Part shown: positions 1 to 6,841 of the stretch, in pieces
How positions within the stretch are numbered: position 1 is the stretch's first letter
Layout: each line of letters opens with the position of its first letter
Assembly: GCA_050999295.1 (NCBI GenBank)
Contig: JBPCPI010000031.1
Coordinates: forward strand, 1 to 16,573
Length of the DNA stretch: 16,573 nucleotides
Reading direction: 5' to 3'
From: JACCQS01 sp050999295
GTDB taxonomy: Bacteria; Actinomycetota; Actinomycetes; Mycobacteriales; Geodermatophilaceae
Position numbers and translations under genes: made by a program
The notes under the pieces: model-generated
What the model was told of the DNA's origin: nothing
Databases searched by the model: none
What the model saw: only the letters and a program-made list of their open reading frames with translations

Positions 1-162
1 TTGGACATGAGCGCCCGCACGCTTGATCTCCTGGTCGACTCCGCAGAACTCGGGCGTCGCCGGCATGGTTGGACCCCCCCGGCGCCGCGCTACCCGACCG
101 GAGTCCTGGGCAAGTACGCCAAGCTCGTCGGCTCGGCGGCTGAGGGCGCGGTCTGCGGCTAG
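1..162 (+). CDS. ilvD: Dihydroxy-acid dehydratase, C-terminal end (partial, 5' truncated by window)
   Basis: Frame 1 is open from the first base to TAG at 160-162 and gives 53 residues with no start codon needed. The segments SARTLDLLVD, ELGRRRHGW and GVLGKYAKLVGSAAEGAV match the conserved C-terminus of IlvD/Edd-family dehydratases, where an R-T-L-x-L-L-V strand is followed by a (R/K)xGVLxKYAxLVxSAxxGA tail. IlvD dehydrates 2,3-dihydroxy-3-methylbutanoate/pentanoate to the 2-oxoacids, the third common step of Val/Ile synthesis, using an Fe-S cluster. The cluster-binding and catalytic parts lie upstream of the window. It ends 12 bases before the candidate -35 box of the ilvB leader and runs in the same direction, with no terminator visible between, so readthrough into the ilvB leader is possible. 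Identification rests on family recall of the tail only. Confidence 0.88.
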   Translation: MDMSARTLDLLVDSAELGRRRHGWTPPAPRYPTGVLGKYAKLVGSAAEGAVCG

Positions 163-173
163 ACGCCGCGGGT

Positions 174-203
174 TTGACTCTGTCGCCCTCTATGCGTCAG
201 GCT
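174..203 (+). promoter_or_regulatory. Candidate promoter of the ilvB leader
   Basis: A TTGACT -35-like hexamer lies at 174-179 and CAGGCT at 198-203 is a weak -10 with the key A and final T of TANNNT; the spacer is 18 bases. This places +1 on the G of GTG at 210, so the leader peptide mRNA would be leaderless. An inverted repeat GCCCTC (185-190)/GAGGGC (204-209) spans the spacer and -10 and could be an operator or, if transcription starts further upstream, an RNA hairpin. Confidence 0.5.
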
Positions 204-209
204 GAGGGC

Positions 210-245
210 GTGTCAGCGATCTCAACTCTCGTAGTAATCGCCTAG
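210..245 (+). CDS. ilvB leader peptide (branched-chain amino acid attenuator)
   Basis: GTG at 210 opens an 11-codon frame, MSAISTLVVIA, ending at TAG 243-245. Five of the eleven residues are I, L, V, V, I, four of them consecutive (L-V-V-I) just before the stop, and the two Val codons are GTA, which is uncommon in GC-rich genomes. The stop codon forms the base of a hairpin and a terminator follows, the arrangement expected for ribosome-mediated attenuation. No usable Shine-Dalgarno is present: GAGGG at 204-208 is only one base from GTG. The promoter geometry suggests a leaderless start. An in-frame ATG at 192 would extend it to MRQAEGVSAISTLVVIA. Attenuation of ilvBNC with a leader peptide lacking a ribosome binding site is known in Corynebacterium glutamicum. 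Confidence 0.8.
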   Translation: MSAISTLVVIA

Positions 246-304
246 CGCGCTGGTCCGTCCGGACCGACGCGCTAACCCTTCGTGCTCTGCACGGAGGGTT
301 TTTT
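243..304 (+). terminator. ilvB attenuator: leader hairpin plus intrinsic terminator
   Basis: Hairpin A pairs TAGCGCG (243-249) with CGCGCTA (268-274), with an inner GGTCC/GGACC stem. The terminator pairs CCCTTCGTG (276-284) with CACGGAGGG (290-298) around a 5-base loop, with one G-T wobble, followed by six T (299-304). TCCGT at 254-258 is complementary to ACGGA at 291-295 in the terminator's 3' arm and can act as an antiterminator. A ribosome at the stop codon would cover it and permit termination; a ribosome stalled at the Val/Leu codons would leave it free. Foldings were derived by eye. Confidence 0.82.
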
Positions 305-336
305 GTTGCCATCAGCACCATCGACAGGAGCAGGAC

Positions 337-2118
337 ATGAGCACCGAACCCATCGACGACACGAGCTGTACGGGCGCGCAGAGCATCGTCCGGTCCCTCG
401 AGGCGGCCGGTGCCGATGTCGTGTTCGGTATCCCCGGTGGCGCGATCCTCCCGCTCTACGACCCGCTGTTCGACTCCACCGCCGTACGCCACGTCCTGGT
501 TCGTCACGAGCAGGGCGCCGGCCATGCCGCGGAGGGGTACGCCCAGGCCACCGGCAAGGTCGGTGTGTGCATGGCCACGTCTGGTCCCGGCGCGACCAAC
601 CTCGTGACGCCGATCGCTGACGCTCACATGGACTCGGTGCCGATCGTTGCCATCACCGGTCAGGTGCCCAGCGCCTCCATCGGCAGCGACGCGTTCCAGG
701 AAGCCGACATCTGCGGGATCACGATGCCCATCACCAAGCACAACTTCCTGGTGACCAATGCCGACGACATTCCCTCGACTATCGCTGCAGCCTTTCATCT
801 CGCTGCCACCGGCCGGCCCGGCCCGGTCCTGGTCGACGTGCCCAAGGACGTGCTCCAGGCGCGAACCACCTTCTCCTGGCCGAGCCGGATCGACCTGCCC
901 GGCTACCGGCCCAATCTGCGCCCGCACGGCAAGCAGGTGCGGGAGGCCGCGACCGTCATCGCCCAGGCTCAACGGCCTGTGCTCTACGTCGGCGGCGGTG
1001 TCCTCAAGGCGCACGCGACCGCAGAGCTGGCGAAGCTCGCCGAGCTCACCGGTGCGCCCGTCGTGACCACGCTGATGGCTCGCGGCGCGTTCCCGGACAG
1101 CCATCCGCAGAACCTCAAGATGCCGGGAATGCACGGGAATGTCGCAGCAGTGACTGCATTGCAACGCAGCGATCTGCTGATCTGCCTCGGTGCGCGATTC
1201 GACGACCGAGTGACCGGCAAGTTGTCCACCTTCGCCCCTGGAGCCAAGGTGATCCACGCCGACATCGACCCAGCAGAGATCTCGAAGAACCGTACGGCCG
1301 ATGTCCCGATTGTCGGGGACTGCAAGGAGACCATCGCCGCGTTGTACGACGCACTTGCCGCCGAACACGTGGCCGGGCGCAAGGCTGATCTCAGCGCGTG
1401 GTGGCGAAAGCTGGACGGCTATCGCGAGACCTATCCGCTTGGCTATGAATGGCCAGACGACGGAGAACTCGCTCCGCAGTACGTCATCGAGCGGCTGGGC
1501 GCGATCGCCGGCCCGGACGCGATCTATGTGGCAGGAGTTGGGCAGCACCAGATGTGGGCCGCTCAGTTCATCAGCTACGAAAAGCCCTATACCTGGTTGA
1601 ACTCCGGTGGTCTCGGGACGATGGGATACGCCGTCCCAGCCGCCATGGGCGCCAAGGTCGGTCGGCCGGAGGCGACGGTCTGGGCGATCGATGGTGATGG
1701 GTGCTTCCAGATGACCAACCAGGAACTGGCCACCTGCGCGATCGAAGGAATTCCGATCAAAGTGGCCGTCATCAACAACGGCAACCTCGGCATGGTCCGG
1801 CAATGGCAGACACTGTTCTATGACAGCAGGTACTCCAACACGGGCCTGGGCACCCTGCAGACCGAGCAGGCGCGGCGGATCCCGGACTTCGTTCTGCTTG
1901 CCGAGGCGCTGGGCTGCGTGGGGCTGCGCTGCGAGACAAAGGCGGACGTCGACACGACGATCGAGAAGGCGATGGCCGTCAACGACGCTCCCGTCGTCGT
2001 GGACTTCTGCGTCGGTCAGGATGCACAGGTCTGGCCCATGGTCCCCGCCGGAACCAGCAACGACGAGATCCTTGCCGCGCGTGATGTCCGCCCGGTCTTC
2101 GACGAGTCCCAGGTCTAG
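337..2118 (+). CDS. ilvB: Acetolactate synthase, large (catalytic) subunit
   Basis: The 593-residue protein condenses two pyruvates to 2-acetolactate (Val/Leu) or pyruvate with 2-oxobutyrate to 2-aceto-2-hydroxybutyrate (Ile), using thiamine diphosphate and FAD. Visible landmarks are the N-terminal TPP-binding GIPGGAILPLYD, catalytic Glu58 in RHEQGAGHAAEGYA, SGPGATN, the GQVP..IGxDAFQE segment, a central domain, and the C-terminal TPP/Mg motif G453-D454-G455 through N480-N-G-N483, followed by GMVRQWQ. Length is normal for the family. The start has a good ribosome binding site, AGGAG at 326-330, six bases before ATG. It lies downstream of the attenuator and its stop overlaps the ribosome binding site of ilvN, so the two subunits are translationally coupled. 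Expression is probably controlled by premature termination in the leader. The aligned motifs leave little doubt about the call. Confidence 0.97.
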   Translation: MSTEPIDDTSCTGAQSIVRSLEAAGADVVFGIPGGAILPLYDPLFDSTAVRHVLVRHEQGAGHAAEGYAQATGKVGVCMATSGPGATNLVTPIADAHMDSVPIVAITGQVPSASIGSDAFQEADICGITMPITKHNFLVTNADDIPSTIAAAFHLAATGRPGPVLVDVPKDVLQARTTFSWPSRIDLPGYRPNLRPHGKQVREAATVIAQAQRPVLYVGGGVLKAHATAELAKLAELTGAPVVTTLMARGAFPDSHPQNLKMPGMHGNVAAVTALQRSDLLICLGARFDDRVTGKLSTFAPGAKVIHADIDPAEISKNRTADVPIVGDCKETIAALYDALAAEHVAGRKADLSAWWRKLDGYRETYPLGYEWPDDGELAPQYVIERLGAIAGPDAIYVAGVGQHQMWAAQFISYEKPYTWLNSGGLGTMGYAVPAAMGAKVGRPEATVWAIDGDGCFQMTNQELATCAIEGIPIKVAVINNGNLGMVRQWQTLFYDSRYSNTGLGTLQTEQARRIPDFVLLAEALGCVGLRCETKADVDTTIEKAMAVNDAPVVVDFCVGQDAQVWPMVPAGTSNDEILAARDVRPVFDESQV

Positions 2119-2126
2119 GAGTAAAC

Positions 2127-2654
2127 ATGAGCAGGCATACTCTTTCAGTCCTGGTCGAGAACAAACCTGGTGTCCTGGCCCGGGTTTCGGCGTTGTTCAG
2201 CCGGCGTGGCTTCAACATCGACTCATTGGCTGTCGGCCCGACGGAGAACGAGAACCTCTCCCGGATGACCATCGTGGTGGACGCCGCCGCGCAGCCACTC
2301 GAGCAGGTGACCAAGCAGTTGAACAAGCTGATCAACGTGATCAAGATCGTCGAACTCGACGACGATGCGGCGGTCCAGCGGGAACTCCTGTTGGTGAAGG
2401 TGGCAGCACCCATGGCAGACCGCGCGGTCGTACTCCAGACCGCGGAGCTCTTCCGGGCGCGAGTCGTCGACGTCAACGCCGAGAGCGTCACCCTCGAAGC
2501 GACGGGGGCCCCGGCGAAGTTGGCTGCCCTGCTCGAGGTGCTCACTCCGCTGGGCATCAAGGAGATGGCACAGTCCGGTGTCGTGGCGATGGCGCGCGGT
2601 CCGCGTTCCATCGCCGGAGCTGCACCGCTTCGCGCCGTGGACCGCGCATCCTGA
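2127..2654 (+). CDS. ilvN: Acetolactate synthase, small (regulatory) subunit
   Basis: The 175-residue protein begins with an ACT domain (about residues 3-78; LVENKPGVLARVSALFSRRG then NIDSLAVGPTE) and ends with the ALS small-subunit C-terminal domain (about 80-165), closing with GVVAMARGPRSI as is typical. In this family the subunit binds and activates IlvB and confers feedback inhibition by valine. The ribosome binding site AGGAG (2117-2121) overlaps the ilvB stop codon, and the start is eight bases after that stop, so balanced synthesis of the two subunits by translational coupling is likely. Length and domain order are normal. ilvC follows after 56 bases with no terminator between, so the three genes form one transcription unit. 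Confidence 0.96.
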   Translation: MSRHTLSVLVENKPGVLARVSALFSRRGFNIDSLAVGPTENENLSRMTIVVDAAAQPLEQVTKQLNKLINVIKIVELDDDAAVQRELLLVKVAAPMADRAVVLQTAELFRARVVDVNAESVTLEATGAPAKLAALLEVLTPLGIKEMAQSGVVAMARGPRSIAGAAPLRAVDRAS

Positions 2655-2710
2655 CCTGAACCAGTCGCCTCGACCTGCACCTCTACTCCAGGAAAGGACC
2701 TCCGCCTGCC

Positions 2711-3739
2711 ATGGCTGCCGAGATCTACTACGACGACGATGCCGATCTGTCCCTGATCCAAGGACGGGTTGTCGCAGTCCTGGGCTACGGCAGTCAGGGG
2801 CACGCGCACGCGCTGTCGTTGCGCGATTCCGGTGTGGACGTGCGCGTCGGGCTTCCCGAGGGTTCGAAGAGCCGCACCAAGGCGGAGGCGGAGGGTTTAC
2901 GGGTCGTCACGCCCGCCGATGCCTCAGCGGAGGCTGACGTGATCATGATCCTCGCACCGGACCACATTCAGCGCACGCTCTACGCAGATTCGGTGGAACC
3001 CAACCTCCAAGCGGGGGACGCGCTGATGTTCGGGCATGGGTTCAACATTCGTTTCGGCTACATCTCGCCACCGTCCAATGTGGACGTCGCGATGGTGGCA
3101 CCAAAGGGACCTGGGCACCTCGTACGCCGGGAGTTCTCTGCCGGAAAGGGGGTTCCGTGCCTGGTTGCCGTCGAGCAGGACCCGTCAGGCAGCGCGCTGA
3201 GTCTCGCGCTGTCCTACGCGAAGGGCATCGGGGGAACGCGCGCCGGAGTCATCAAGACCACCTTCACCGAGGAGACCGAGACCGATCTCTTCGGTGAACA
3301 GGCCGTCTTGTGTGGAGGCTTGTCGGCGCTGGTGGTGGCGGGCTTCGAGACACTGACCGAGGCTGGATATCAGCCCGAGATCGCCTACTTCGAGTGCCTG
3401 CACGAACTCACGCTTATTGTCGACCTGATGTACGAGGGTGGGATCGCCAAGCAGCGGTGGTCGGTGTCCGACACCGCGGAGTACGGCGACTACACCTCCG
3501 GCCCCAAGGTGATCGACGCGCGCGTCCGCGAGACGATGGCCGGCATCCTCGCGCGGATCAAGGACGGGTCCTGGGCAAAGGAGTTCATCGCTGACCAGGA
3601 CGCCGGCGCACCGGACTTCAAGGCCAAGCGCGCCGCGGCTGAGGCGCACCCGATCGAAGCAACCGGACGCGAACTACGGGGCCTGATGAGTTGGGTCAAG
3701 ACCGAGGACGACTACCAGGGAAGCGCCGCTCGGAGCTGA
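2711..3739 (+). CDS. ilvC: Ketol-acid reductoisomerase (class I, probably NADPH-dependent)
   Basis: The 342-residue enzyme catalyses Mg-dependent alkyl migration and reduction of acetohydroxy acids to dihydroxy acids, between IlvBN and IlvD. The N-terminal Rossmann domain shows GYGSQGHAHALSLRDSG. The cofactor loop reads S52-K53-S54-R55, the polar/basic pattern associated with NADPH use. The helical knotted domain carries metal ligands D192 and E196 (ETDLFGEQ) and E228 and E232 (YFECLHE). The length is that of the short class I enzymes rather than the long E. coli class II form. The ribosome binding site is GGAAAGGA at 2691-2698, rather far (12 bases) from ATG. It is the last gene of the ilvBNC unit, followed 16 bases downstream by a strong hairpin. 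Confidence 0.96.
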   Translation: MAAEIYYDDDADLSLIQGRVVAVLGYGSQGHAHALSLRDSGVDVRVGLPEGSKSRTKAEAEGLRVVTPADASAEADVIMILAPDHIQRTLYADSVEPNLQAGDALMFGHGFNIRFGYISPPSNVDVAMVAPKGPGHLVRREFSAGKGVPCLVAVEQDPSGSALSLALSYAKGIGGTRAGVIKTTFTEETETDLFGEQAVLCGGLSALVVAGFETLTEAGYQPEIAYFECLHELTLIVDLMYEGGIAKQRWSVSDTAEYGDYTSGPKVIDARVRETMAGILARIKDGSWAKEFIADQDAGAPDFKAKRAAAEAHPIEATGRELRGLMSWVKTEDDYQGSAARS

Positions 3740-3755
3740 CCGTCCACCTGACCAG

Positions 3756-3776
3756 GCCCGCTGGCATCCAGCGGGC
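3756..3776. terminator. Terminator between convergent ilvC and the 3816-4376 gene
   Basis: GCCCGCTGG (3756-3764) and CCAGCGGGC (3768-3776) form a perfect 9-bp stem with a CAT loop, in the 76-base gap between convergent genes. On the plus strand it is followed only by TTAG, so it is not a classical U-tract terminator. Symmetry would let it serve both strands. Confidence 0.75.
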
Positions 3777-3815
3777 TTAGTCAAGTCATGCGTACGGCTG
3801 AGCCGGCGCAGGGAA

Positions 3816-4376
3816 TCAGCGGCGCGCGAAGAATTGCTTCGCCTGTGGTTGCAGGAGGAGGAACACGATGCCGCCGGTGAGCAGCAGACCAATCAGAGAC
3901 AGTGCTGAAAAACCCTGATCCTGGGCCAGGCTGAAGATTATTCCGAGGATCTGCAGGACGGTTGCCACCGCGGCGGTGATGAGCAGGATCTGACCGGTTT
4001 TTCCCGTGAGCGCCATTACGCCGCCCGCAATGAGGCCAGCCGTTATGGCGAGGTAGAGAATTGCGAAGAGCACGAAGATCGCGCTGAGGCTGGACAAGGT
4101 GAAGAAGCCGAACGTCGCAAGCAGGGTCAACAACGCCGTCACGAATCCCAGGATGGCCGCCGTCATGACCTGGGGAGGCGTCCCCGGACGCACGGGCCCG
4201 CTCCCGGGCGGAGGCCCGGCAGGGTAACCGCCTTGTTGGCCGTACTGCGGCTGATTGGGCTGAGGCTGCCCGTACTGCGGCTGATTGGGCTGAGGCTGCC
4301 CGTGCTGCGGCTGATTGGGCTGAGGCTGCCCGTACTGCGGTTGGGCGTTCGGGTCTGGATTGCCTGGCTGGGTCAT
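3816..4376 (-). CDS. Membrane protein with Gln/Pro-rich repeat N-terminus, function unknown
   Basis: I do not recognise a specific family. The 186-residue protein has a disordered N-terminus (1-69) dominated by a 10-residue repeat of the form (Y/H)GQPQPNQPQ, then a Gly/Pro linker. Four hydrophobic segments follow at about 70-92, 98-123, 129-150 and 157-175, ending in a short basic tail QAKQFFARR. Such proline/glutamine-rich cytoplasmic tails on small four-helix membrane proteins are common in Actinobacteria. The start ATG at 4376 is chosen because GGGAAAGG (4384-4391 read in reverse) precedes it by seven bases and the repeats begin at once; a longer reading to 4562 has no plausible start and crosses the promoter. 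It is transcribed against the surrounding biosynthetic genes and has its own promoter with an inverted repeat. Confidence 0.85.
   Translation of the reverse strand: MTQPGNPDPNAQPQYGQPQPNQPQHGQPQPNQPQYGQPQPNQPQYGQQGGYPAGPPPGSGPVRPGTPPQVMTAAILGFVTALLTLLATFGFFTLSSLSAIFVLFAILYLAITAGLIAGGVMALTGKTGQILLITAAVATVLQILGIIFSLAQDQGFSALSLIGLLLTGGIVFLLLQPQAKQFFARR
4241..4340. repeat. 30-bp in-frame tandem repeat
   Basis: Three full 30-base units (4241-4270, 4271-4300, 4301-4330) plus a 10-base partial copy (4331-4340). The full units differ only at 4304 (G instead of A), which changes Tyr to His in one protein repeat. Because the unit is a multiple of three, copy-number change would lengthen or shorten the repeat tail without shifting the frame. 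Confidence 0.95.
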
Positions 4377-4400
4377 GGAGAACCTTTCCCTCGTGATCGT

Positions 4401-4436
4401 GCTGCGCAGTGTTGGGTAGTGCGCAGCCCAGGTCAA
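4401..4436 (-). promoter_or_regulatory. Promoter with overlapping inverted repeat, for the 3816-4376 gene
   Basis: Read on the minus strand, TTGACC (4436-4431) and AACACT (4413-4408) form a -35/-10 pair with a 17-base spacer. An 8-bp inverted repeat, GCTGCGCA (4401-4408) and TGCGCAGC (4420-4427) with an 11-base centre, covers the -10 and most of the spacer, a usual position for a repressor operator. The rest of the 4377-4598 gap shows only a small hairpin (GGGC/GCCC at 4477-4488) and no gene I can support. Confidence 0.55.
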
Positions 4437-4598
4437 GCATTCAGGGGCTAATGGCGTAGGCCAGTTGCAAGCTTCTGGGCTGCTGCCCCTCTGGACCGCT
4501 CGCCTGCTGGGCGCGCCCGCCCCTCCTCCAACCTCGACCTCGCGGCAAGGCTGGCTCCGCACGGTGGAACTCGGAGGGCGGATTTCAGCTGGCGCGAC

Positions 4599-4868
4599 TC
4601 ACGTGTTGATCGTCACGTTGTCGGCAAAGACGAGGATGCCGAGCGGGATCAATACTGCGATCACGCCCAAGACGAGCCCGGCGACGGCCAGACCGGTGCC
4701 CGCCCCACTCTTCCTACCGTTGGCTATCGCGACAGCGCTCAGGATCACACCGAGAATCGCGAGAGCGAGGCCGACGAACGGAAACCAGAAGAACGCCAGC
4801 CCGAGAAGACCCAGTACGAACCCGGCAATCCCCAGGCCGTTCGACGGAGCGGGCTGTCCAGATGTCAT
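4599..4868 (-). CDS. Small DUF4190-like membrane protein
   Basis: The 89-residue protein has a short polar N-terminus (MTSGQPAPSN), a hydrophobic block GLGIAGFVLGLLGLAFFWF, a second hydrophobic block to about residue 50, a short charged loop NGRKSGAG, and a last membrane segment at about 60-82. The pattern of a GLGIAGFVLGxxG segment, a basic loop and GLAVAGLVLGVI is characteristic of DUF4190-type actinobacterial membrane proteins, whose role is unknown. The start at 4868 is favoured over a longer reading to 4982 because a G-rich stretch (GGGGGC, 4880-4875 read in reverse) lies just upstream and a well-formed promoter sits inside the longer reading. It is divergent from serA. It shares orientation and general style with the neighbour at 3816-4376, but the 222-base gap and separate promoter argue against a tight operon. 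Confidence 0.82.
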   Translation of the reverse strand: MTSGQPAPSNGLGIAGFVLGLLGLAFFWFPFVGLALAILGVILSAVAIANGRKSGAGTGLAVAGLVLGVIAVLIPLGILVFADNVTINT

Positions 4869-4911
4869 GTCTTTGCCCCCGTCAGAGTGCTCTGGCGTGC
4901 GTTGGTGGCCG

Positions 4912-4940
4912 AGTATCACTGTCGGGCATTCCATCGTCAA
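4912..4940 (-). promoter_or_regulatory. Promoter of the DUF4190-like gene
   Basis: On the minus strand, TTGACG (4940-4935) and GATACT (4917-4912) are separated by exactly 17 bases. The predicted start near 4905 leaves about 37 untranslated bases before ATG at 4868. Confidence 0.6.
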
Positions 4941-5111
4941 GATTGTCCCTTTTCCGAACGGCGAGCGGGCAGAAGTGCACAATCGCTTGTCTCACACGTG
5001 GCCCGGTACAGAGGGCACGTCCTCGCTGGCTTCGACCGTGCGGACCGCCGGGCTAGGTGAAGACAGTTGCGTGTTGTGGCCCTTGGGCCGCAGCGCACAT
5101 CCGTCGCCTTC

Positions 5112-5117
5112 TACGCT
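5112..5117 (+). promoter_or_regulatory. -10 element of serA, leaderless geometry
   Basis: TACGCT fits TANNNT. Its last T is seven bases before the GTG at 5124, so transcription would begin at the start codon itself. No Shine-Dalgarno lies upstream of the GTG and no convincing -35 is seen. Confidence 0.5.
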
Positions 5118-5123
5118 GGTTGT

Positions 5124-6725
5124 GTGTCCATCTCTCGCCCCATCGTCCTGATCGCAGACAAACTCGCCCCACGAGTCGTTGAATTGCTCGAGGCAGACTT
5201 CAAGATCGAGCACGTCGACGGAACCAACCGTGGGGCCCTGCTGCCAGCTCTGGCGGACGCGTCGGCCGTGCTCGTGCGCAGCGCCACGACCATCGACGCG
5301 GAGGCCCTGGTGGCCGCGCCAAGACTGAAGGTCATCGCGCGCGCCGGCATCGGCCTGGACAACATCGACGTCGCCGCAGCAACGGCGCGCGGTGTCCTCG
5401 TGGTCAATGCGCCGCTGTCGAACATCTGGTCGGCAGCCGAGCACGCGGTGGCATTGCTGTTGGCAACCGCGCGGCAGATCCCGGCTGCCGATGCCTCCTT
5501 GCGTGCGGGCACCTGGAAACGGAGCTCCTTCAACGGCGTCGAGATCGCCGACAAGACGATCGGTGTCGTCGGGCTCGGTCGGATCGGACTGCTCTTCGCC
5601 GCGCGGATGAAGGCATTCGAGGCGCGGGTTATCGCCTACGACCCCTACATCCAGCCCGGGCGGGCCACCCAACTGGGGGTGCATCTGGTGTCGCTGGAGG
5701 AACTGCTCCGAGAGAGTGACTTCATCTCGATCCATCTACCGAAGACGCCCGAGACGATCGGACTGCTCGGGGCGAAGGAACTCGCGGCGACCAAACCCGG
5801 CACAATCCTGGTGAACGCCGCTCGGGGTGGCCTCGTCGACGAGCAAGCGCTGGCGGACTCGCTGCAGTCCGGGCACCTCGGTGGCGCGGGGATCGACGTG
5901 TACGACACCGAACCGTGCACCGACAGCCCACTGTTCGCCCTTCCCAACGTCGTGGTCACCCCGCACCTGGGAGCTTCGACCGTCGAGGCCCAGGACAAAG
6001 CTGGCGTCGCCGTGGCGAGGTCCGTACGGCTGGCGCTGCAGGGGGACTTCGTCCCCGATGCGGTCAACGTCCAAGCTGGCGGTGTCGTCGCCGAGGACGT
6101 ACGGCCGGGGCTGTCGTTGGCAGAGAAGCTCGGTCGGATCTTTACCGCCCTCGCCGGCGGCATCGCCCTGCGGTTGTCGGTCGAGGTCCGGGGAGACATC
6201 GTTGAACACGACGTGAGCGTGCTCCAACTGGCCGCGCTCAAGGGAATCTTCACCGACGTGGTCGAGGAACAGGTCACGTTTGTCAATGCGCCGCTACTGG
6301 CTCGCGACCGCGGTCTGGCGATCGACCTTCTCACAGATCCGATCAGCGAGGACTACCGCAACGTCACCACCCTTCGTGGGGTGCTGGCCGATGGCCGGGA
6401 GATCTCGGTCTCAGGCACAGTGACCGGGCCTCGACTGGTGGAGAAGCTGACCGAGGTGGTCGGCTTCGAGGTGGACCTGCGTCCTGAGGGCTATCTGTTG
6501 TTCTTCCGCTATCACGACCGACCGGGTGTTGTCGGCACGATGGGCGCGCTGCTCGGAGACGCTGAGATCAACATTGCCGGGGCGCAGGTCAGCCGCGCCG
6601 ACGCCGGGGGCGAGGCATTGATGGCGATCACCACGGATTCAGAGGTCGCCCCGGAATTGCTGGCCACGATCGCCGAGCGGATCGGGGCCCGCGATGCGCG
6701 GATGGCCAACCTGACCTCGCGCTAG
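5124..6725 (+). CDS. serA: D-3-phosphoglycerate dehydrogenase (type 1, with ASB and ACT domains)
   Basis: The 533-residue enzyme oxidises 3-phosphoglycerate to 3-phosphohydroxypyruvate with NAD, the first step of phosphorylated serine synthesis. The nucleotide-binding motif is G150-L-G-R-I-G155. The catalytic trio is R234 (NAARGG), E263 (DTEP) and H281 (TPHLGAST), each one position past the numbers I recall for the M. tuberculosis enzyme. An allosteric substrate-binding domain follows (about 318-455), then a C-terminal ACT domain (about 459-533; DRPGVVGTMGALLGDAEINI), the full-length form that is serine-inhibited in mycobacteria. GTG 5124 is chosen because homologues begin close to PIVLIADKL; an upstream TTG at 5067 would add a tail unlike the family. 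It is divergent from the small membrane gene and in line with leuB, though two protease genes intervene. Confidence 0.96.
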   Translation: MSISRPIVLIADKLAPRVVELLEADFKIEHVDGTNRGALLPALADASAVLVRSATTIDAEALVAAPRLKVIARAGIGLDNIDVAAATARGVLVVNAPLSNIWSAAEHAVALLLATARQIPAADASLRAGTWKRSSFNGVEIADKTIGVVGLGRIGLLFAARMKAFEARVIAYDPYIQPGRATQLGVHLVSLEELLRESDFISIHLPKTPETIGLLGAKELAATKPGTILVNAARGGLVDEQALADSLQSGHLGGAGIDVYDTEPCTDSPLFALPNVVVTPHLGASTVEAQDKAGVAVARSVRLALQGDFVPDAVNVQAGGVVAEDVRPGLSLAEKLGRIFTALAGGIALRLSVEVRGDIVEHDVSVLQLAALKGIFTDVVEEQVTFVNAPLLARDRGLAIDLLTDPISEDYRNVTTLRGVLADGREISVSGTVTGPRLVEKLTEVVGFEVDLRPEGYLLFFRYHDRPGVVGTMGALLGDAEINIAGAQVSRADAGGEALMAITTDSEVAPELLATIAERIGARDARMANLTSR

Positions 6726-6841
6726 TCGATGCCGTCAGTCGCTGCGTACTGATTCGCATGATCGCTGGTGAATGCCACCTCGCTGCGCTACGTTTCCCGC
6801 GGTGCGTCAAACCAGACGCGAGGCGAAGGGGCCACTCAAGC

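Noticed and set aside
23..205. 60-codon plus-strand frame at the left edge
   Set aside because: It overlaps the real ilvD C-terminus in another frame and crosses the ilvB promoter; the peptide is Arg/Ser-rich as shadow frames are.
206..336. T-box riboswitch upstream of ilvB
   Set aside because: I see no specifier stem or T-box-type conserved sequence, while a translated L/V/I leader peptide explains the terminator.
190..1803. Long (537-codon) open frame on the minus strand
   Set aside because: It lies antisense to ilvB, whose motifs are unmistakable. Its composition (many R, G, H, V, D) is typical of a shadow frame in GC-rich DNA, and no domain is recognisable.
4377..4562. Longer N-terminus for the repeat-tailed membrane protein
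   Set aside because: It would run through the promoter and palindrome and lacks a ribosome binding site; ATG 4376 is well supported.
5067..5123. Upstream TTG start for serA
   Set aside because: The extra 19 residues are unlike the family, and GTG 5124 matches homologue starts and the TACGCT -10 spacing.
6758..6841. N-terminal extension of the first protease from ATG 6758
   Set aside because: It would place a 28-residue tail with Cys and Arg before an otherwise normal signal peptide; ATG 6842 has an A/G-rich site upstream.
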